From contig QXVZ01028938.1 of NCBI GenBank assembly GCA_008931825.1, positions 1 to 46,073 on the forward strand: DNA of 46,073 nucleotides, in the 5' to 3' direction. This DNA comes from Phallusia fumigata (Eukaryota > Chordata > Ascidiacea > Phlebobranchia > Ascidiidae). Within the stretch, counting starts at the first letter, position 1. The number at the start of each line of letters is the position of its first letter. Of the stretch, positions 10,613-23,052 are shown piece by piece. The notes beneath the pieces are model-generated. The model saw only the letters and a list, made by a program, of their open reading frames with translations. It searched no databases and had not been told where the DNA came from. The translations under genes and the position numbers were made by a program.

Positions 10613-11547
10613 TACATGCGCAACACAAACTTTTTTGTGAATTCTATTCTGTAATCTATGTAGACATGGTGGTGTGTGCATTATAATAGGTCAACTGTTT
10701 GTCTTAAAGTTGAAACAGATGACATGGTGGTGTGTCACTAACTTTGTGACCACAAATACATGGGAATGTCTTGTAGCCCCTCTAGTTGTCACATATTTGA
10801 AAATTGTAAGACTTCTGGTTGGGTCATAGTGGTTGGTGGTTTAAAGACTTCTCTGTCTACCTCAAAAATAGACAAAATTGTTTAATAATGTCCAAGTGGA
10901 ATGGCATTTAGAAAATTTGTAGAACATGTCATTGTATGAATTTATTATGACCCTATAGCACTTATAGCTACCCCACCAGCCCCCCAAATGGTTATATCAA
11001 ACCAAGGCAGAACCCGCTGAAACATAAGAAGTTTGCAGAGAACAGTATGGGTGATCAATTGACCCTATAGCCCCAGTGGTCAACTCCAATGTGGGTCAAA
11101 TTATTAAACAATATCCAACACTGTAGCAGTACTACAGACCAAACAAAACTTAACCTAAATGTCCAGTGATATTACTTCTTTGGTAAATACACAATGGTAG
11201 GGTGGAACAAATACATGTAAATTCCTCAAAAGTGAAATAAGATATCAACAACAATAAATTACACACACAAAAAATAAGTTATCTTACAATGAAATGACAG
11301 TCCTTTTTTACCTCTGTCTTTGTGATTAATGGTCAAATGGAAATTCAGAAAAAAACCTCAAATCATGAATAAAAAAATAAACAATGCCAAATTAATGATT
11401 AACTAGCAGCTAAAACATGCAGCATTTGACATCTCTACAAAGTGCCAATATTTAACACTGATATTTGTGTGTGCATACATGCTGTGCCAGTACCTGCAAT
11501 ATTCACAGACATTGCATATGGTAGGGTAAAACAGAATAAAAATACCA
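10613..11547. other. Intergenic space between convergent RPL10A and SLC49A4-like genes
   Basis: It holds a 15 bp direct repeat GACATGGTGGTGTGT at 10663-10677 and 10721-10735. On the - strand it holds an AATAAA (complement of 10941-10946) that could end the SLC49A4-like transcript. No coding region is seen. Confidence 0.5.
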
Positions 11548-14500
11548 CTATGCTTTTGCATCAATCTGCAATCGAATGTTCCTCTGCGGCACAAAAAACA
11601 CAAAAGAAGGAATGGCAATTCCACTGAAGACCAGTAACAAGTAATTTGCAATTGTTTGATCTAAAAAAAATGTTAATATCTGTAAATCAGGTGTAATAAA
11701 TCTTTGTCTGTTTTGTACTGGGACTTGGTTGGTTAAAGCAGTTAATTGGGACCAGCTTACTCTTTTAAGAATATAACATTTGTTTACAATTATATTTTAT
11801 CTTACTTACCATTGAGACTGGATAAAATAGTTACAAAAGTAATTTGAGCTACCATTGCAAACCACATCAAAACTGCATTCGTTGTTCCTTCGCTAACTGG
11901 GTATGCAAGGTCAACAGAAATCTCAGTGATTAATGGCAAAACTGAGTTAACTCCCATACCGATTACAATGCAACATACCCACAGCGTCACTAAAAAAAGA
12001 GTAGAGTGTGTTGGACACTAAAATGCTTGTAAGCTGTTTGCAAGCACATATTTAATTATAGGACCAAAGGTATATGTTACTGTGAGCCAAGCCAGCATAA
12101 GGAAATGTTTAAACAGAGCTTCTGTTTGGGCTTTTTTCAGAACAACAAAGCATAGTTCAGTTCAGTTTATTATTTTGCGAAGAAAGAAAACTACCAGCTG
12201 TAACATAATGATGTAATTGACGCAGGGGCAGCGAAAGACCATTTCTGAAATGTCTAGTCTGCTTGGGGCAAACAACAAATGGCTTGCGCAGGAGGTCAGT
12301 GATCTTGTTTACTTACCAGTGGTAAAATGAAATGGTGGCCAATCAATCCATTTCATGGTTGCAATTACCAGGTAGGCATATGCAAGTAATATTAGAATCA
12401 GCAAAAGGGAAATAATAACCTTCAAACGTTTTTTCAACCGATCAGAACACCTGGTAAAAACAAGGATACTTTTAATTAAAACAAATTGTGTTAAAAACTC
12501 CTACTGAACACTTAAAAGAAAACAAAAGAATCATAATGGGGCAAAAATTGCATGTATTTTAAGCATCAGCGTTACACTTACCATCCAACCAAAAACCCAA
12601 CTGTAACTCCAGCAACATTCATCATAGCTGCAATATTGCCAGATACTGCCTAGAAAAAGTTGTAAGACAGATGTTTACACTTATCATTTTCATTAGCTCT
12701 CAAAAAAGTACTTGTAGTGCTTAACTGGTGGTGCAAATTAAGTTTTGACAAATAGTTTACAAGATTTTATATTATCTTGTTCCAACCCTAATTAAGAAAA
12801 ATTGTCTTCTCACATTAGGAATTATGATTGTTAACTTTAAAGATAATATTACATATTTCACCCCCAGCACAACACACAGAAAAATATATGTACCTGTGGT
12901 ACATTGAAATGACTGTACAGGTCTGCAAAAACCCCACTCCAGGAATAATATGATGCAATAACACATGCTTGAGTTAAACTGACTGCCCAGAATGCCCGTA
13001 TTTTTGCTAGATGCTTGATGGAGTCCTACAAACGCAAAAGTCAGACACACTCTGAACTATACATATTATGTTTTCAAGTTCAGTTGTAATTTTACCTTTA
13101 AACTTAGTCTACTTGCTTTAGCAGAAGGACTTGGTGGGGATGGAGGTTTATTGGGGAAAAAAGCAAGAACACACAACAAAACTGCTACAGCCATTCCACA
13201 ATACATATACAAGAGATTGTGAATTTCCTTCCTACAACAAATATAAAATCAAACAATAGATGAAATGGGCTTCATGGAATTAAAAAATTTCAATGCCACA
13301 TGCAACCAAGCATTAAGTTCACTTTTATGAAACATCACATACATGACAAATGTTTACCTCATTTCGGGAATATTGGTGATGTTTCCACTTGAGTTTGTTT
13401 TTTGAAACACATGCGTTTTGTTGTGGAAGCTGGAATTCATTGGGCCAGTGACCATTTTTGGCTCCACAAAGAAACTGAAAACCGCACCTACATGAAAATT
13501 ACAAAGAACAATTAATGGCTCAATTTTCTAGTGTTCTCCCTAGTGGCAGTTTCAGCTTTATTGAAACCATACCAACATTCCCAAACAAAACCATGAAGGA
13601 TGTGGCTGATATTCTTTGGCCTGGAGGGAACCAAACATTAGAGAGCATGGGTGGAACTGACAATACAAAGCATGATGCCATTCCCGCAAAGCACTGTGCA
13701 ACTTGAGCGATGCTAATCAAAACAGCATTTTTGTGAATTTAGATGTATTTTTGTAAAAAAAAATATCCCAAAACAGACTCATAAATTTTTGCAATCACAA
13801 AGCACATCCCTTGTGCATCATTTTTTAAACAGTGATATCTGTGTAGAATTTTAATCCTGCATACATTTTTGTTGTGAGATAATCAGCTGGAATGCACCTG
13901 AGACCTGCCCCAATACAAACACACAACGAGGCAACAATAAATTGAAGCCGTAATCCCCACTTGTCCAAATAGAAAATGAAGAATGGTGTACAAATCAGTA
14001 AAACACCAGCTGGCAAGCTGGTGAATAATTCTATGTCATCTGAAAAAACAAAAACACAGTTACGGCACACATAAAATTCACTCATAAAAAATCATATTAG
14101 TGACTAAAGTCAACTGAGTTGTTTCATTTACATTTACCATATTTTAACTCACCATCAAACAAAGACAGATTGCAATGTTGTATTAGTGTAACTTTATGTG
14201 TAGAAATAAAATAGATACTAAGTCTAGAAGAATGTTGGTCGATTCGCTGGCTTTTGTTTTTGTAAACATTACGAGCTGTTGTTGGTGTAAATTTGATGTA
14301 AAAATTAAATTACTATGTTTCCGCGTAGTTAACTACTTACTGTCAGTAAAGTTTAAGGCTGCTTTTGCAGACACGCTTATTGGACCCCATGTATTAGCAA
14401 TTCCAGTTTGGATGGCAGCAAAGAAGGAAAATAACAGAATGACATACCATCGATACCAATACAACCTGTAGGTTGGAGTGTTGCATTCCGAAACATTATC

Positions 14501-14837
14501 CTGAAATAAAATAAATCACTTTTAGTCCAGTTTAAACTCTGCCTTTTGTATTTTTCCAAAACTTCTGCTGTGCCATTGTCTTAATCGGAAAAAAATTAAT
14601 TCAGTTTCATCAAATAGTATGTAAAAAATAGAAAGCAACTGGTCTTTCCTACAGGTAAGTCAATTCAAACTCTTCTCTGCCAAGTCCTGACTATCGGAAT
14701 AAAAATGCAATAAAAAATACACTGTGTTTTGCAATGGTTAAAATTCCAAACACCCCTATAGTTGTGTAATACCTCTCACTTACATTATCATTTGTCTCAT
14801 TGGTGATAAGAACGTCTGTATCTGATTCTTTATGCAT
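11548..14837 (-). CDS. SLC49A4: SLC49A4/DIRC2-like major facilitator transporter
   Basis: Eleven exons, listed 5' to 3': 14837-14784, 14500-14341, 14039-13865, 13712-13573, 13487-13358, 13231-13096, 13025-12894, 12649-12582, 12450-12317, 11989-11810, 11660-11548 (TAG). All phases close, giving 473 aa (human DIRC2 is about 478). Diagnostic blocks: RWYVILLFSFFAAIQTGIAN followed by TWGPIS, the MFS signature region LDKWGLRLQFI then GAGLRCIPADYL, SNVWFPPGQR, a proline-rich turn FFPNKPPSPPSPSA, and EISVDLAYPVSEGTT. Vertebrate SLC49A4 is a 12-helix lysosomal membrane protein, reported as a pyridoxine exporter. The N-terminus carries ESDTDVLI, compatible with an acidic dileucine-type lysosomal sorting signal. 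The loop in exon 5 holds a cluster of N-glycosylation sequons. The substrate in this organism is inferred from family only. Confidence 0.9.
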
Positions 14838-16366
14838 GTTTTTAACAATAAAACCGCCCACAACTTCGAAAGGTACGGCAGTCCTTAGCCGCTACAGTTA
14901 CTTCTGTTTTGTGTGCATACTATTGTAACTGCATTTATTTTACGCAGGTTGTATTGAGTCAGCAGCTGGTAGTGCCCAAAGTCCACCCGAAAACACGTTA
15001 GGTGCTGTAACTGTTGTTATCTGTAGACTTTAATTCGCCAGATCGAAGAGCAGCAGCCATCAGGCACGAGATCAGCTCCAAATACAAATGAAACGTAATA
15101 TGACGTCACAAGTAATTTTTAGCATGTTCGTGTAAATGCGTGTTGTTTCGAAAATGTACCCAGTGTAAAATATGACAATGCAAGTATGCAACAATGTAAT
15201 TGTAAAAAAATTTAAAAGCTTAACCAGGTAGATTCCCCTATTTAGATGTCATTTCAATAGATTGGCAAGGTGGATTCCCCCATTTACAATAACACTATTT
15301 TCTTTGGTAAAAAAGTAGGACGCTTTTCTGATAAACAAGACCCCGAGAAAATGCTTAATAGCGGTACAAACATATTTGGTTTGGGCCCTCAATATGTGCA
15401 AAGTTGTTTGAAAAAATAGAAATCAAAGCTAATTAATGATTTATTGCGCACTTAACTTCAGCAAGTGTCCTTTTAATGATCATATAAATTAGATTGTGTT
15501 GAAATAAATCTGTATTCAAGTAATGCAACCGTAAATTTTGATTTTGTACGTAAATTTTAAGGTCAATCTGTAGCTCTTGGGCTCGAAACATTGTAACTGC
15601 TGGACCAACCTTCAATAGCTGTTTGATTTTAGAATACCCGTATCCATATCAATCCGAACTTTTGCAAGTTGTCAATTGTCTTGCAGTAATTGCAAATGTG
15701 AACGCTCCATGCAAAATCGATCTACAACGAAAGGTCGAACAAGCTAGGGCATTGTGAACTATAAAAGCGTATTTACCAAAAGTGCTGTACGAAAATCAAC
15801 CCAACGACATAATATTAAGTAAAAAAACTACAGTGTTATCATCGCACAAAATTACCAGGAAGAAATCATGCATACTTGGGCATAGAACAAAATCAACAAA
15901 TAAGGGCACTGAAAAACATCACTGTTGGCATGGTAACTAAAATCTGAACTTGTCGGAAATTGATCAGCTTCCGGATTGAGGTGACGTACCTCGGCAATTG
16001 ACAGGCCTATTGTCGCGAGCTAAATATATTTGCCAATCTTGCACAAAACAACAAGTTGTCTGCAACATAAGACCAGTAAGATAAAGACCCCACGTACTCT
16101 GCACATAAAGTTATAAAGGCGAATTTAACTTTGCATTGTCGTGGATTTAACAAAATGATAGAAGGTAATAGATTTTGAACCAAAAGGATTAGTGTCAGTG
16201 CAAGACAGCAAACATTTAACACAAAACGCGCTTTGTGGTAAAATAAAATATGTCAACAAAGGCGGCCCACTGACACAATTCTGCGCCAGCTACCAATTCA
16301 AAAAGCCGTGTGTTTTAGCGAGTTAAAGCATTTGTTAAATTTTAAGGAAGTTTTACAACTGAAAAA
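14838..16366. other. Divergent intergenic region, SLC49A4-like (-) and SOD-like (+)
   Basis: 1.5 kb without a recognisable gene. It includes a perfect cAMP-response-element palindrome TGACGTCA at 15101-15108, about 265 bp upstream of the SLC49A4 start codon, and an imperfect direct repeat of about 19 bp (GGTRGATTCCCCYATTTA type) at 15226-15244 and 15268-15286. Open frames here show no similarity. Confidence 0.45.
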
Positions 16367-17770
16367 ATGAAGACAGTAGCATTTCTCGTCATCATTTCAA
16401 TTGCTGTTACTTTTGGTAAGTTAGCTCTATTTAAATGTGGGCTGTTGTATTTTTAATATTACCTCAATAAAAAAAGTAATTAAAATATTTATGTCAACTA
16501 CATTGTCCGCCAAAACATTAGTGGAATAAATTTAATCAGATTTGGCCCGTAGCCTAACTACTGAGAAAAACAGAGAATGTGCGCGTTACTGTTCAAGTAA
16601 ATCAGTTGTATGCAATTTTGTTTCCCTTCAGGTCAGGATGATGAGACTCTGTATGCCCACTGTGGGCTCAGTGGCTCAGGTGCCGGTGGTCATATTTGCT
16701 TCAAATACGAGGTACCACTATTTGTTTCGCAATGTTGATGTTAAGGACACTGTGTTTGTGTCGTGTTTCAACCGATGCGGTGTATCAGTGCATATATGGG
16801 CTGTATCTTTTGGGCATTGAAGCACAACATTATCAAAATGCAGATATTTGCAATTTTTTTCTGTCTGCGTTGAACTGTCAACTGATCATTATGTGCATTT
16901 TTTCAAAGGCCAACCAGCTCTCAGCCCAAATTCATGTGACTGGAGTGACTGCTAATAGGAGAAGTACAATTCACATACACAGAAATCAACCAGATGATAA
17001 CTGTGATGGAGCTGGAAAAGTTTATAACATTCCTGGAACGCCTGGGTAAGTTGACTATTTTCATTAGCAGCCGACGATTTCCTTTGACTGTCTTCGTCAA
17101 AACAGTTATTACGTGCGTTATTGTAACTGGGGAGTAATTAAAGCATGGGGTGATCCAAGTTAATGTCACCAACTACAAAAAAATACAAAAATATAAAATG
17201 ACCCAACGGAACTTCAATAGGGCAGGTAGCTCAATAATGAACTTCATAAACCATAACGCGTTTATGCGTTGTTCCGCCCAAGAGGATAAAAATGAAACAA
17301 ACAACTAACACTTCTATTCGTCATATTTTTTACCGTTGCTTAAAAAGAAATCATTTTTTTTAGATCAGAGGGAAATCTCGGAAAACCACTGTCCAACGCT
17401 CATTGTAACATCCACGTCGAAGATCATCTAATTAATGGTCTCTCTCTCACCGATCCACACTCAATAATCGACAAAGCAGTGGTGGTGAGTAAAAACATTA
17501 GTTCACATGGTTAATATCCAGTGTCTCAAGTGCAAACCACACCTGATATTTTAAAGACAATATGAACCCGTATTGCCTTCTTGATTGAAAAATAAGGGTT
17601 GAGCTTCACCCCCTAATGATTTTCTGAGGTTTAAATCTTTATTGCAGGTTCACCTACCCGGGTCGGGAAAAGCTTGCTGCGTTATATCTTCGATTCGAAA
17701 GTCTAAGTATACAAGAATGACTGGAAAAGCAGCAGCAAGCATCGAAAAGCATACCTGCCCACCAGAATAA
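16367..17770 (+). CDS. Secreted Cu/Zn superoxide dismutase-fold protein with altered metal site
   Basis: Five exons: 16367-16415, 16632-16711, 16909-17045, 17364-17484, 17648-17770 (TAA), giving 169 aa. Residues 1-17 are a signal peptide (MKTVAFLVIISIAVTFG). The SOD fold is visible as IHVTGVT, IHIHRN (His65, His67), NCDGAG (Cys75), GNLG, VEDHLINGLSL, VVVH (His131) and KACCVIS (Cys139). Compared with SOD1, copper ligands H46, H48 and H120 and the disulfide cysteines are kept. The bridging H63 is Val81. All other zinc ligands (H71, H80, D83) are gone, with GDLGN changed to GNLGK. The electrostatic loop between VVH and ACGV is cut to about six residues and R143 is lost. This resembles copper-only SODs and metazoan copper-only SOD repeat proteins, but with one domain and one fewer copper ligand. 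Ordinary dismutase activity is doubtful. The exon 3 start could alternatively be 16918. Confidence 0.75.
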
Positions 17771-17905
17771 TAATTCCCAAACTATCAGTATATTACTCGC
17801 ATTTCACAAAACATAATGTAGTCGTCCCCATTTGGCTAACTGTATACACTTTCCTTTTAACCCTTTGCATGTCATGATATTCGCCCTGGTTGCGCCCATC
17901 AAGAT

Positions 17906-17911
17906 AATAAA
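17906..17911 (+). terminator. SOD-like gene polyadenylation signal AATAAA
   Basis: Canonical AATAAA 136 nt after the stop codon of the SOD-like gene. It is the first such hexamer downstream on the + strand. Confidence 0.55.
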
Positions 17912-18320
17912 TGCACATAACTATCAAGTTTGCTTAATCAGTCACCCTACGGGTCGGCATGACAACCGATTTTGCTGAAGAATTGGTTATGATGCCAAAA
18001 GGAACCCTTCCATTTGCTCATGGTTTTTGGACATTCCAATGGCGTATACCGCCTATTTAATTAGTCCTGGTGTTGGTAATAGTGTTGTAGCCTATTTAGA
18101 TCCTTCCGTAACTGCATTCATTAACAATCAGTTAAAGTAACTGACACTGAGTACAATCCAATATATCGAATAACATGCATTTGAAACGTATGTCGTGAAC
18201 GAATAGTCAGAGACTTTAGAAGATGTTAACGAAAACAGGGGGTAATATGGTTTGCTAACGACAGCTGTAACGAATTATAAGTGTATGCAGATAAAAACAA
18301 AAACACTCGACCGCATTTAA
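17912..18320. other. Intergenic space between convergent SOD-like and carboxylesterase genes
   Basis: About 400 bp. It contains a - strand ATTAAA (complement of 18056-18061) that could end the esterase transcript. Nothing else is seen. Confidence 0.4.
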
Positions 18321-21300
18321 TTAAACGCTGGTTAGAAACTTGTGAACAGTTAAGCAGAAGCCGCTGACCAGCCATCTTGCAAACAAACTAAGGCTTCCAC
18401 TTGTTGTAGCTGCCGGGCACGGTGAACTTGTGGGTGATGGGCATGTATCAGTGTTAAGATTGTCCAACACACCACTCCACAAATCCTCTGCTCGTGCGTA
18501 AACGTTGTATTCAGTACCGAGCTGCTCCGAGATTTCAAAAGTGTTTTTCTGAATTGGGTCATAGACGGACCACTTTTCCTCGAAGGAGGTTCCTGCGTTT
18601 GGGTCTCTGTTATAAAAAGGCTAAGTTGTAGATTTTTCAGCATTGGGATAGTGTTGGGTCTAATAACGGTTATCAATGAAGAATCAAATACCACACCACA
18701 GAACCCAGGCATTTTCTACATGTTCAAACACATTTGGGCAAATCCCTTTTTTCCTTTGATATTTTGAAACATTTATTTTGTAAGCATTACAGTACATTTA
18801 TTGATCATAGTTCAGCAGAAAGTTCGGGCAAACTGAAAGTTAACCGCAGTTATAGGTAGTTGAAAGGACGTTTACCCGCTGTGTACAAAGTTTGCCATCA
18901 GAGAAATAAAGTTGTGACTTCTGGTGACATCACTGGACGAGAAGTTGAGTATCGGAGGAAATCCAAACAAATACACCGCGGTGTCGACGTGCATGGTATC
19001 CGGTCGCAAGAACGGAGCGTTTCGAGAAAATGTGCTTTCTCCGATTGGTCCAGTAAAGCGAAACAAGTAGCTAAAAAAAATTGTGGCAATCGTAAAAGCA
19101 ATTAGGGGTTGCGTAATTTAGTAGTGTGTACGTTTAAGTTAAAGGTATATGCTGGCGCTTTTGTGTTTTTCACTATTAAAACGCCAGGAAATATTTTTAA
19201 CGAGGAAGCGTAGTAAACGTAAAGTTTTGCAACGGCTTTTGTTTTGGGTTTCTTACGTTGGAACGTTGTGTTGAGTTGCCAAAGCGGCAAATTGGACCAC
19301 AGGAACAAAGTAAATCCAGTCGTTGAAGAACTTAGATAGTTCTCTCTGTCGTTTTATCTCCAAATCGGTTTCGATAAAGTTTCTGTAATACCATCACTGT
19401 ATTAAAATTTTCTAACGATCAAGCATTGAACTTCATTGAATAATTACTTACGTGTAAACGTGTTCTAGCACTCTTTTAGCCTTCAAGGATGTGTTATTTT
19501 CTCCGGCAAAATCCAACACCGAATTGACAATAAAAGCTAGATCTTGATCTGTCGTCGTAAACGCAACGCTTGCCGCACCTTCTTGTTGTGCTTGCCCAAA
19601 TATAATTTTGTACCTGAAGAATTTTAGTTCCCCTATCAAAAACCAGGTTAAGATATGTACTCTTTACGTCGACTTTATTCAATCGTAGTTCCTATGGAGA
19701 TAATTGATTGAACTAAATACTACTGCTGTTTTAATTTTGTAAATCCCAAGACTGTTAGGCTATCGACAGTTAAAACATGCCAAAATGCAACTGTCAACCG
19801 TTGGCACATAGACCAACGCAAAAAGTTTAAACACCAAAGCATTTTCGAGAAACACATAACAATTTCCATACTGGTCCATTAAAGCTGCCAGTGCTTCAAC
19901 GTTGTTGGGCGTCCCCGGAAGAAACTCATCCCCAAAACTGATGTCCAGCGTAGGATTGTAAAGGTTAATAAGAGAAGTAGCAGCAACAAATTGAACGAAA
20001 GTCGATGTTGGAAGAGCTTTCAAACACGCAATGGCATCGACAGAATTGTTGCATCCTGATGACGCTAAAAGAGGATTTAGTTTGAAAGGTATAGCAATCC
20101 AAAGGCACTATAATGACTAAAACAACCACCTACAGTCAGGCGGTCGGCATCCGATGGCTAATTTTTTCGTTGCAATCATTATAGTCTCAACATACCATGC
20201 AATATTGATTTCATGCCAGTGACACTTTATATCAATCGAGTTTAAAATAGAAGCTATGATGCCTTTAAATAAGTGATCAAACATGGTTTCACTTTGCAGC
20301 ACCCTCTGTTTAAGTCACAAAAGTTATGTGTGATACTTACTGAGTATAGTGTTAAATGTTTTTAACTCCGTTTGTCGAAGTTTCGCGCCATCGGTTCGGT
20401 CAATCTTGGTGAACAGCTGACAATGATCGCACGTTGAAAAAGGCTGGCGTTGTTCAGTGGGCTCAGCAACTGTCAACAAAACAAAAGGTTTTTAAAACCT
20501 TTCAGCTTTAAATAAAAAACAACTGGTCGTTACTTGGGCTACGACTGATAGACCCCCAGCAGAATGGCCAGAAATTGTGATAGAATTTGAATTTCCTCCG
20601 TACATTCCAATGTTGTCTTTTACCCATTGAATTGCCAACTTCTGATCGTAAAGACCAAGATTGCCTGAAACGGAATGAATGGTAATTGATGTGTAAAACT
20701 GTCAACAAAATATTGAAGGCACGGTTTGTCGAAACTACATACCTGTTAAGCGCTGATCGCCTGATGCCATGAAACCCAGCAGCCCTAATCTGTAATTAGC
20801 TGCAACGACAATCAATCTTCCAGTTTTGGCGAGTACGCTCCCCTCACTAGTTTCCTCTAAAAAGGTAGCGAAAATTACAAAAATGCAATAATCATTAAAA
20901 GGTTACACCAACTTGAGCCAAGGCTCCTCCATGAAAGTAGATCAGGACTGGAAAATTATCCGGGTCACCAGGGCGTCGTTCGGGAACATAAATATCGAGG
21001 AGGAGACAATTCTCGTTAGCTGTACCAGGGTTTGCCAAAAAGTCTGTATGAAAAGTAAATAAACCTTATCATAACACTTTTTAAATTTCGGTCTTAGCAT
21101 GTTTCCCGAACCTTTGGTGGCCTATTCCTGCATTTACTTGACCTTTAGAAATTCTTTGAAACTATTTTGCAACCATTACACAACGTTTCGAATGTCGTAA
21201 AAACGTGGCCGTTACCTGTTTTTGTTCAGTATTTTTGCAACGTGGCAGTATGGAGATGGCAACGATGTGCAGTTTAAACATAAGGTAAAGCAGTACCTCA

Positions 21301-23052
21301 TAAATGTTTGCCTTTTACTCGGTAAGTTCAATAAAGAGTTGCATTTTCCGAAACAAACGGAATACAATTACCGGGAGAGAACTGAGGACAATGTGATCCT
21401 GCGGTTGTTGCATTCAGGATTCCCTTCCATCCTGGATGAGGAAGAGGTTTCTCAAATCTAAGTGATCCTACTGGAGGTTGGGCATACGGAACACAAAGAA
21501 ATTTCATCACTCCAAACTGAAGCCAGCCGCATAAGTTGGCAAGATTGACAGTGGACGCAGGGTAGCCCAGTAACTCGTACATGTCGTTATATCTTTGCTG
21601 GATGTACAGCTCACTTGCTGCTGTGAAGTCTAAAAATGTTTTGTAAATGTTTTGTACCGCGGAATCCCATAGCAAATCATGATACAACTAAACCGTAGAA
21701 CCCTTGGCATTTTGTCCAGTTACGGGGGTAATGGGTAAGCATACGACCTTCAAATGTTCTTGGGCTTAAGGCCTGAGCTCTTTAGCTTACCAGTAATTCG
21801 TTTCTATGGGCGATTTTTCTAACCAAAACTGTGTATATGCCGATCAAACGCATAGTTATATTAGTTTAAGTTTAGGTATAATATTTAAATGGTACTGAAC
21901 AAACATTCTTCATGTAAAGTCAAGGGTGTGGTCAATTGACACTCTATACGTATTTAAATGTTTTGCATCTGCATATGGTACTTACTGACTTGCGATGAGC
22001 AACAAGGAATACATGTCGAGATGACAGACATTGAAATAATGGTTATTCCCAATTTCATTTTTATTACTGCTGAGTTGACCCTGTCACACTACTTGAACAG
22101 TTGTTTAGTTTTGTTTAGTTTACCAATAATTTTCATTTCTGAATCTTATAAAAACTGGCTGGCCTACATGCTGAAATTATTTTTCAAACTGCAGTTGCAA
22201 AGCAATACGTCTTTGGAAAAATTCCTTTCTTCGTAAAGTCAGACAGATTCTTTTCAGCAAGGTAAACTCAAATTACCAGATTTTATTATGTTTCAACAAA
22301 AGTTTATGAGTTTAAACGTTTGTGAGAAAACCGTCAATAAACCATAAAGTTTTCTCAATGAATCACGAAGTTATCACAAAGTACTGTGGCTTGTCTACAG
22401 AGAGAACGACAATAAAAAATTCTATTTGTTAGTGCTGTACGCAAACAATCCATCGAGTCAAATGTTTGCCACAACCGCACGTCTTGTGAAGGGCCAATGA
22501 ACGGAATTAAGAATAATGATCAAAACGCATGCTTCTGCTATTTTAGTGTTGACATAGTATATCTGATCGAATAATGCAAGAACCAGTGGTATCTATAGAA
22601 TCAAATACACACAAACGTACACACAAATAACCATTTTTACTGAAGCAGAATTAGAGCCAGAACAGTCAATTTTTGATTGATCGTTGTTTTGATTTGACTT
22701 ATTCCAAAATCTGCAACTATTTCATATGATCTGACCGTCGGGTTCAATTTTTTTGATCCGAAGTAGAGAGCACGCAATAAACAACATACATTTTTGGAGA
22801 AACTATCAATGTACTTGTTATGGTATAACAAATCAATAGAAAGTAAAGCAAAAAGCAGCGACATACATTGTTTTATCGTGTTTTGAAGCCTCGATCGTTC
22901 CAAATAAAGAAATACCCCGTTTTGTATCAAACTATATTTGCACTAAAAGCTCTCTGTACAAAGCGGTGTAAAGATAATATGGTAAAAATAGCTTACCGAT
23001 TTGAAACGTTGTCAACAAGTAGAGAATGACGCATCGAGCAGAGAAATACTTC
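18321..23052 (-). pseudogene. Type-B carboxylesterase/cholinesterase-family gene with one frame break (pseudogene or sequence error)
   Basis: Exons, 5' to 3': first exon ending 22997 (start unresolved), then 21629-21372, 21043-20909, 20856-20743, 20664-20534, 20469-20341, 20064-19872, 19613-19452, 19382-19257, 19070-18876, 18606-18321 (TAA), about 576 codons after the first exon. Family blocks in order: FLCVPYAQPPVGSLRF, NENCLLLDIYVPE, IYFHGGAL (oxyanion hole), GRLIVVAANYRLGLLGF, GHSAGGLSVVAQ (nucleophile Ser), LLSPLNNASLFQRAII, a QQEGAA acid residue, YFVPVVQFA, and a DTMHVD catalytic His. The triad is complete, so the ancestor was an active ester hydrolase, not a neuroligin. Exon 20469-20341 is 129 nt. 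Its 5' half reads the family frame, its 3' half needs the next frame, and the flanking phases call for 130 nt, so one base is missing near 20400-20425. The first exon encodes a hydrophobic RCVILYLLTTFQI stretch in the right phase but no in-frame ATG. A hydrophobic C-terminus after a TTSGS run could be a GPI signal. Confidence 0.75.
21630..22996 (-). other. Intron 1 of the carboxylesterase gene
   Basis: 1.4 kb between the GTAAGC donor (complement ending at 22996) and the TTTTTAG acceptor just above 21629. AT-rich. I see no exon, RNA gene or repeat in it. Short open frames at 21958-22236 and 22637-22930 have no support. Confidence 0.5.

Noticed and set aside
21958..22930. Open frames of about 90 codons on both strands
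   Set aside because: They lie in esterase intron 1, are AT-rich, and have no family resemblance or splice signals.
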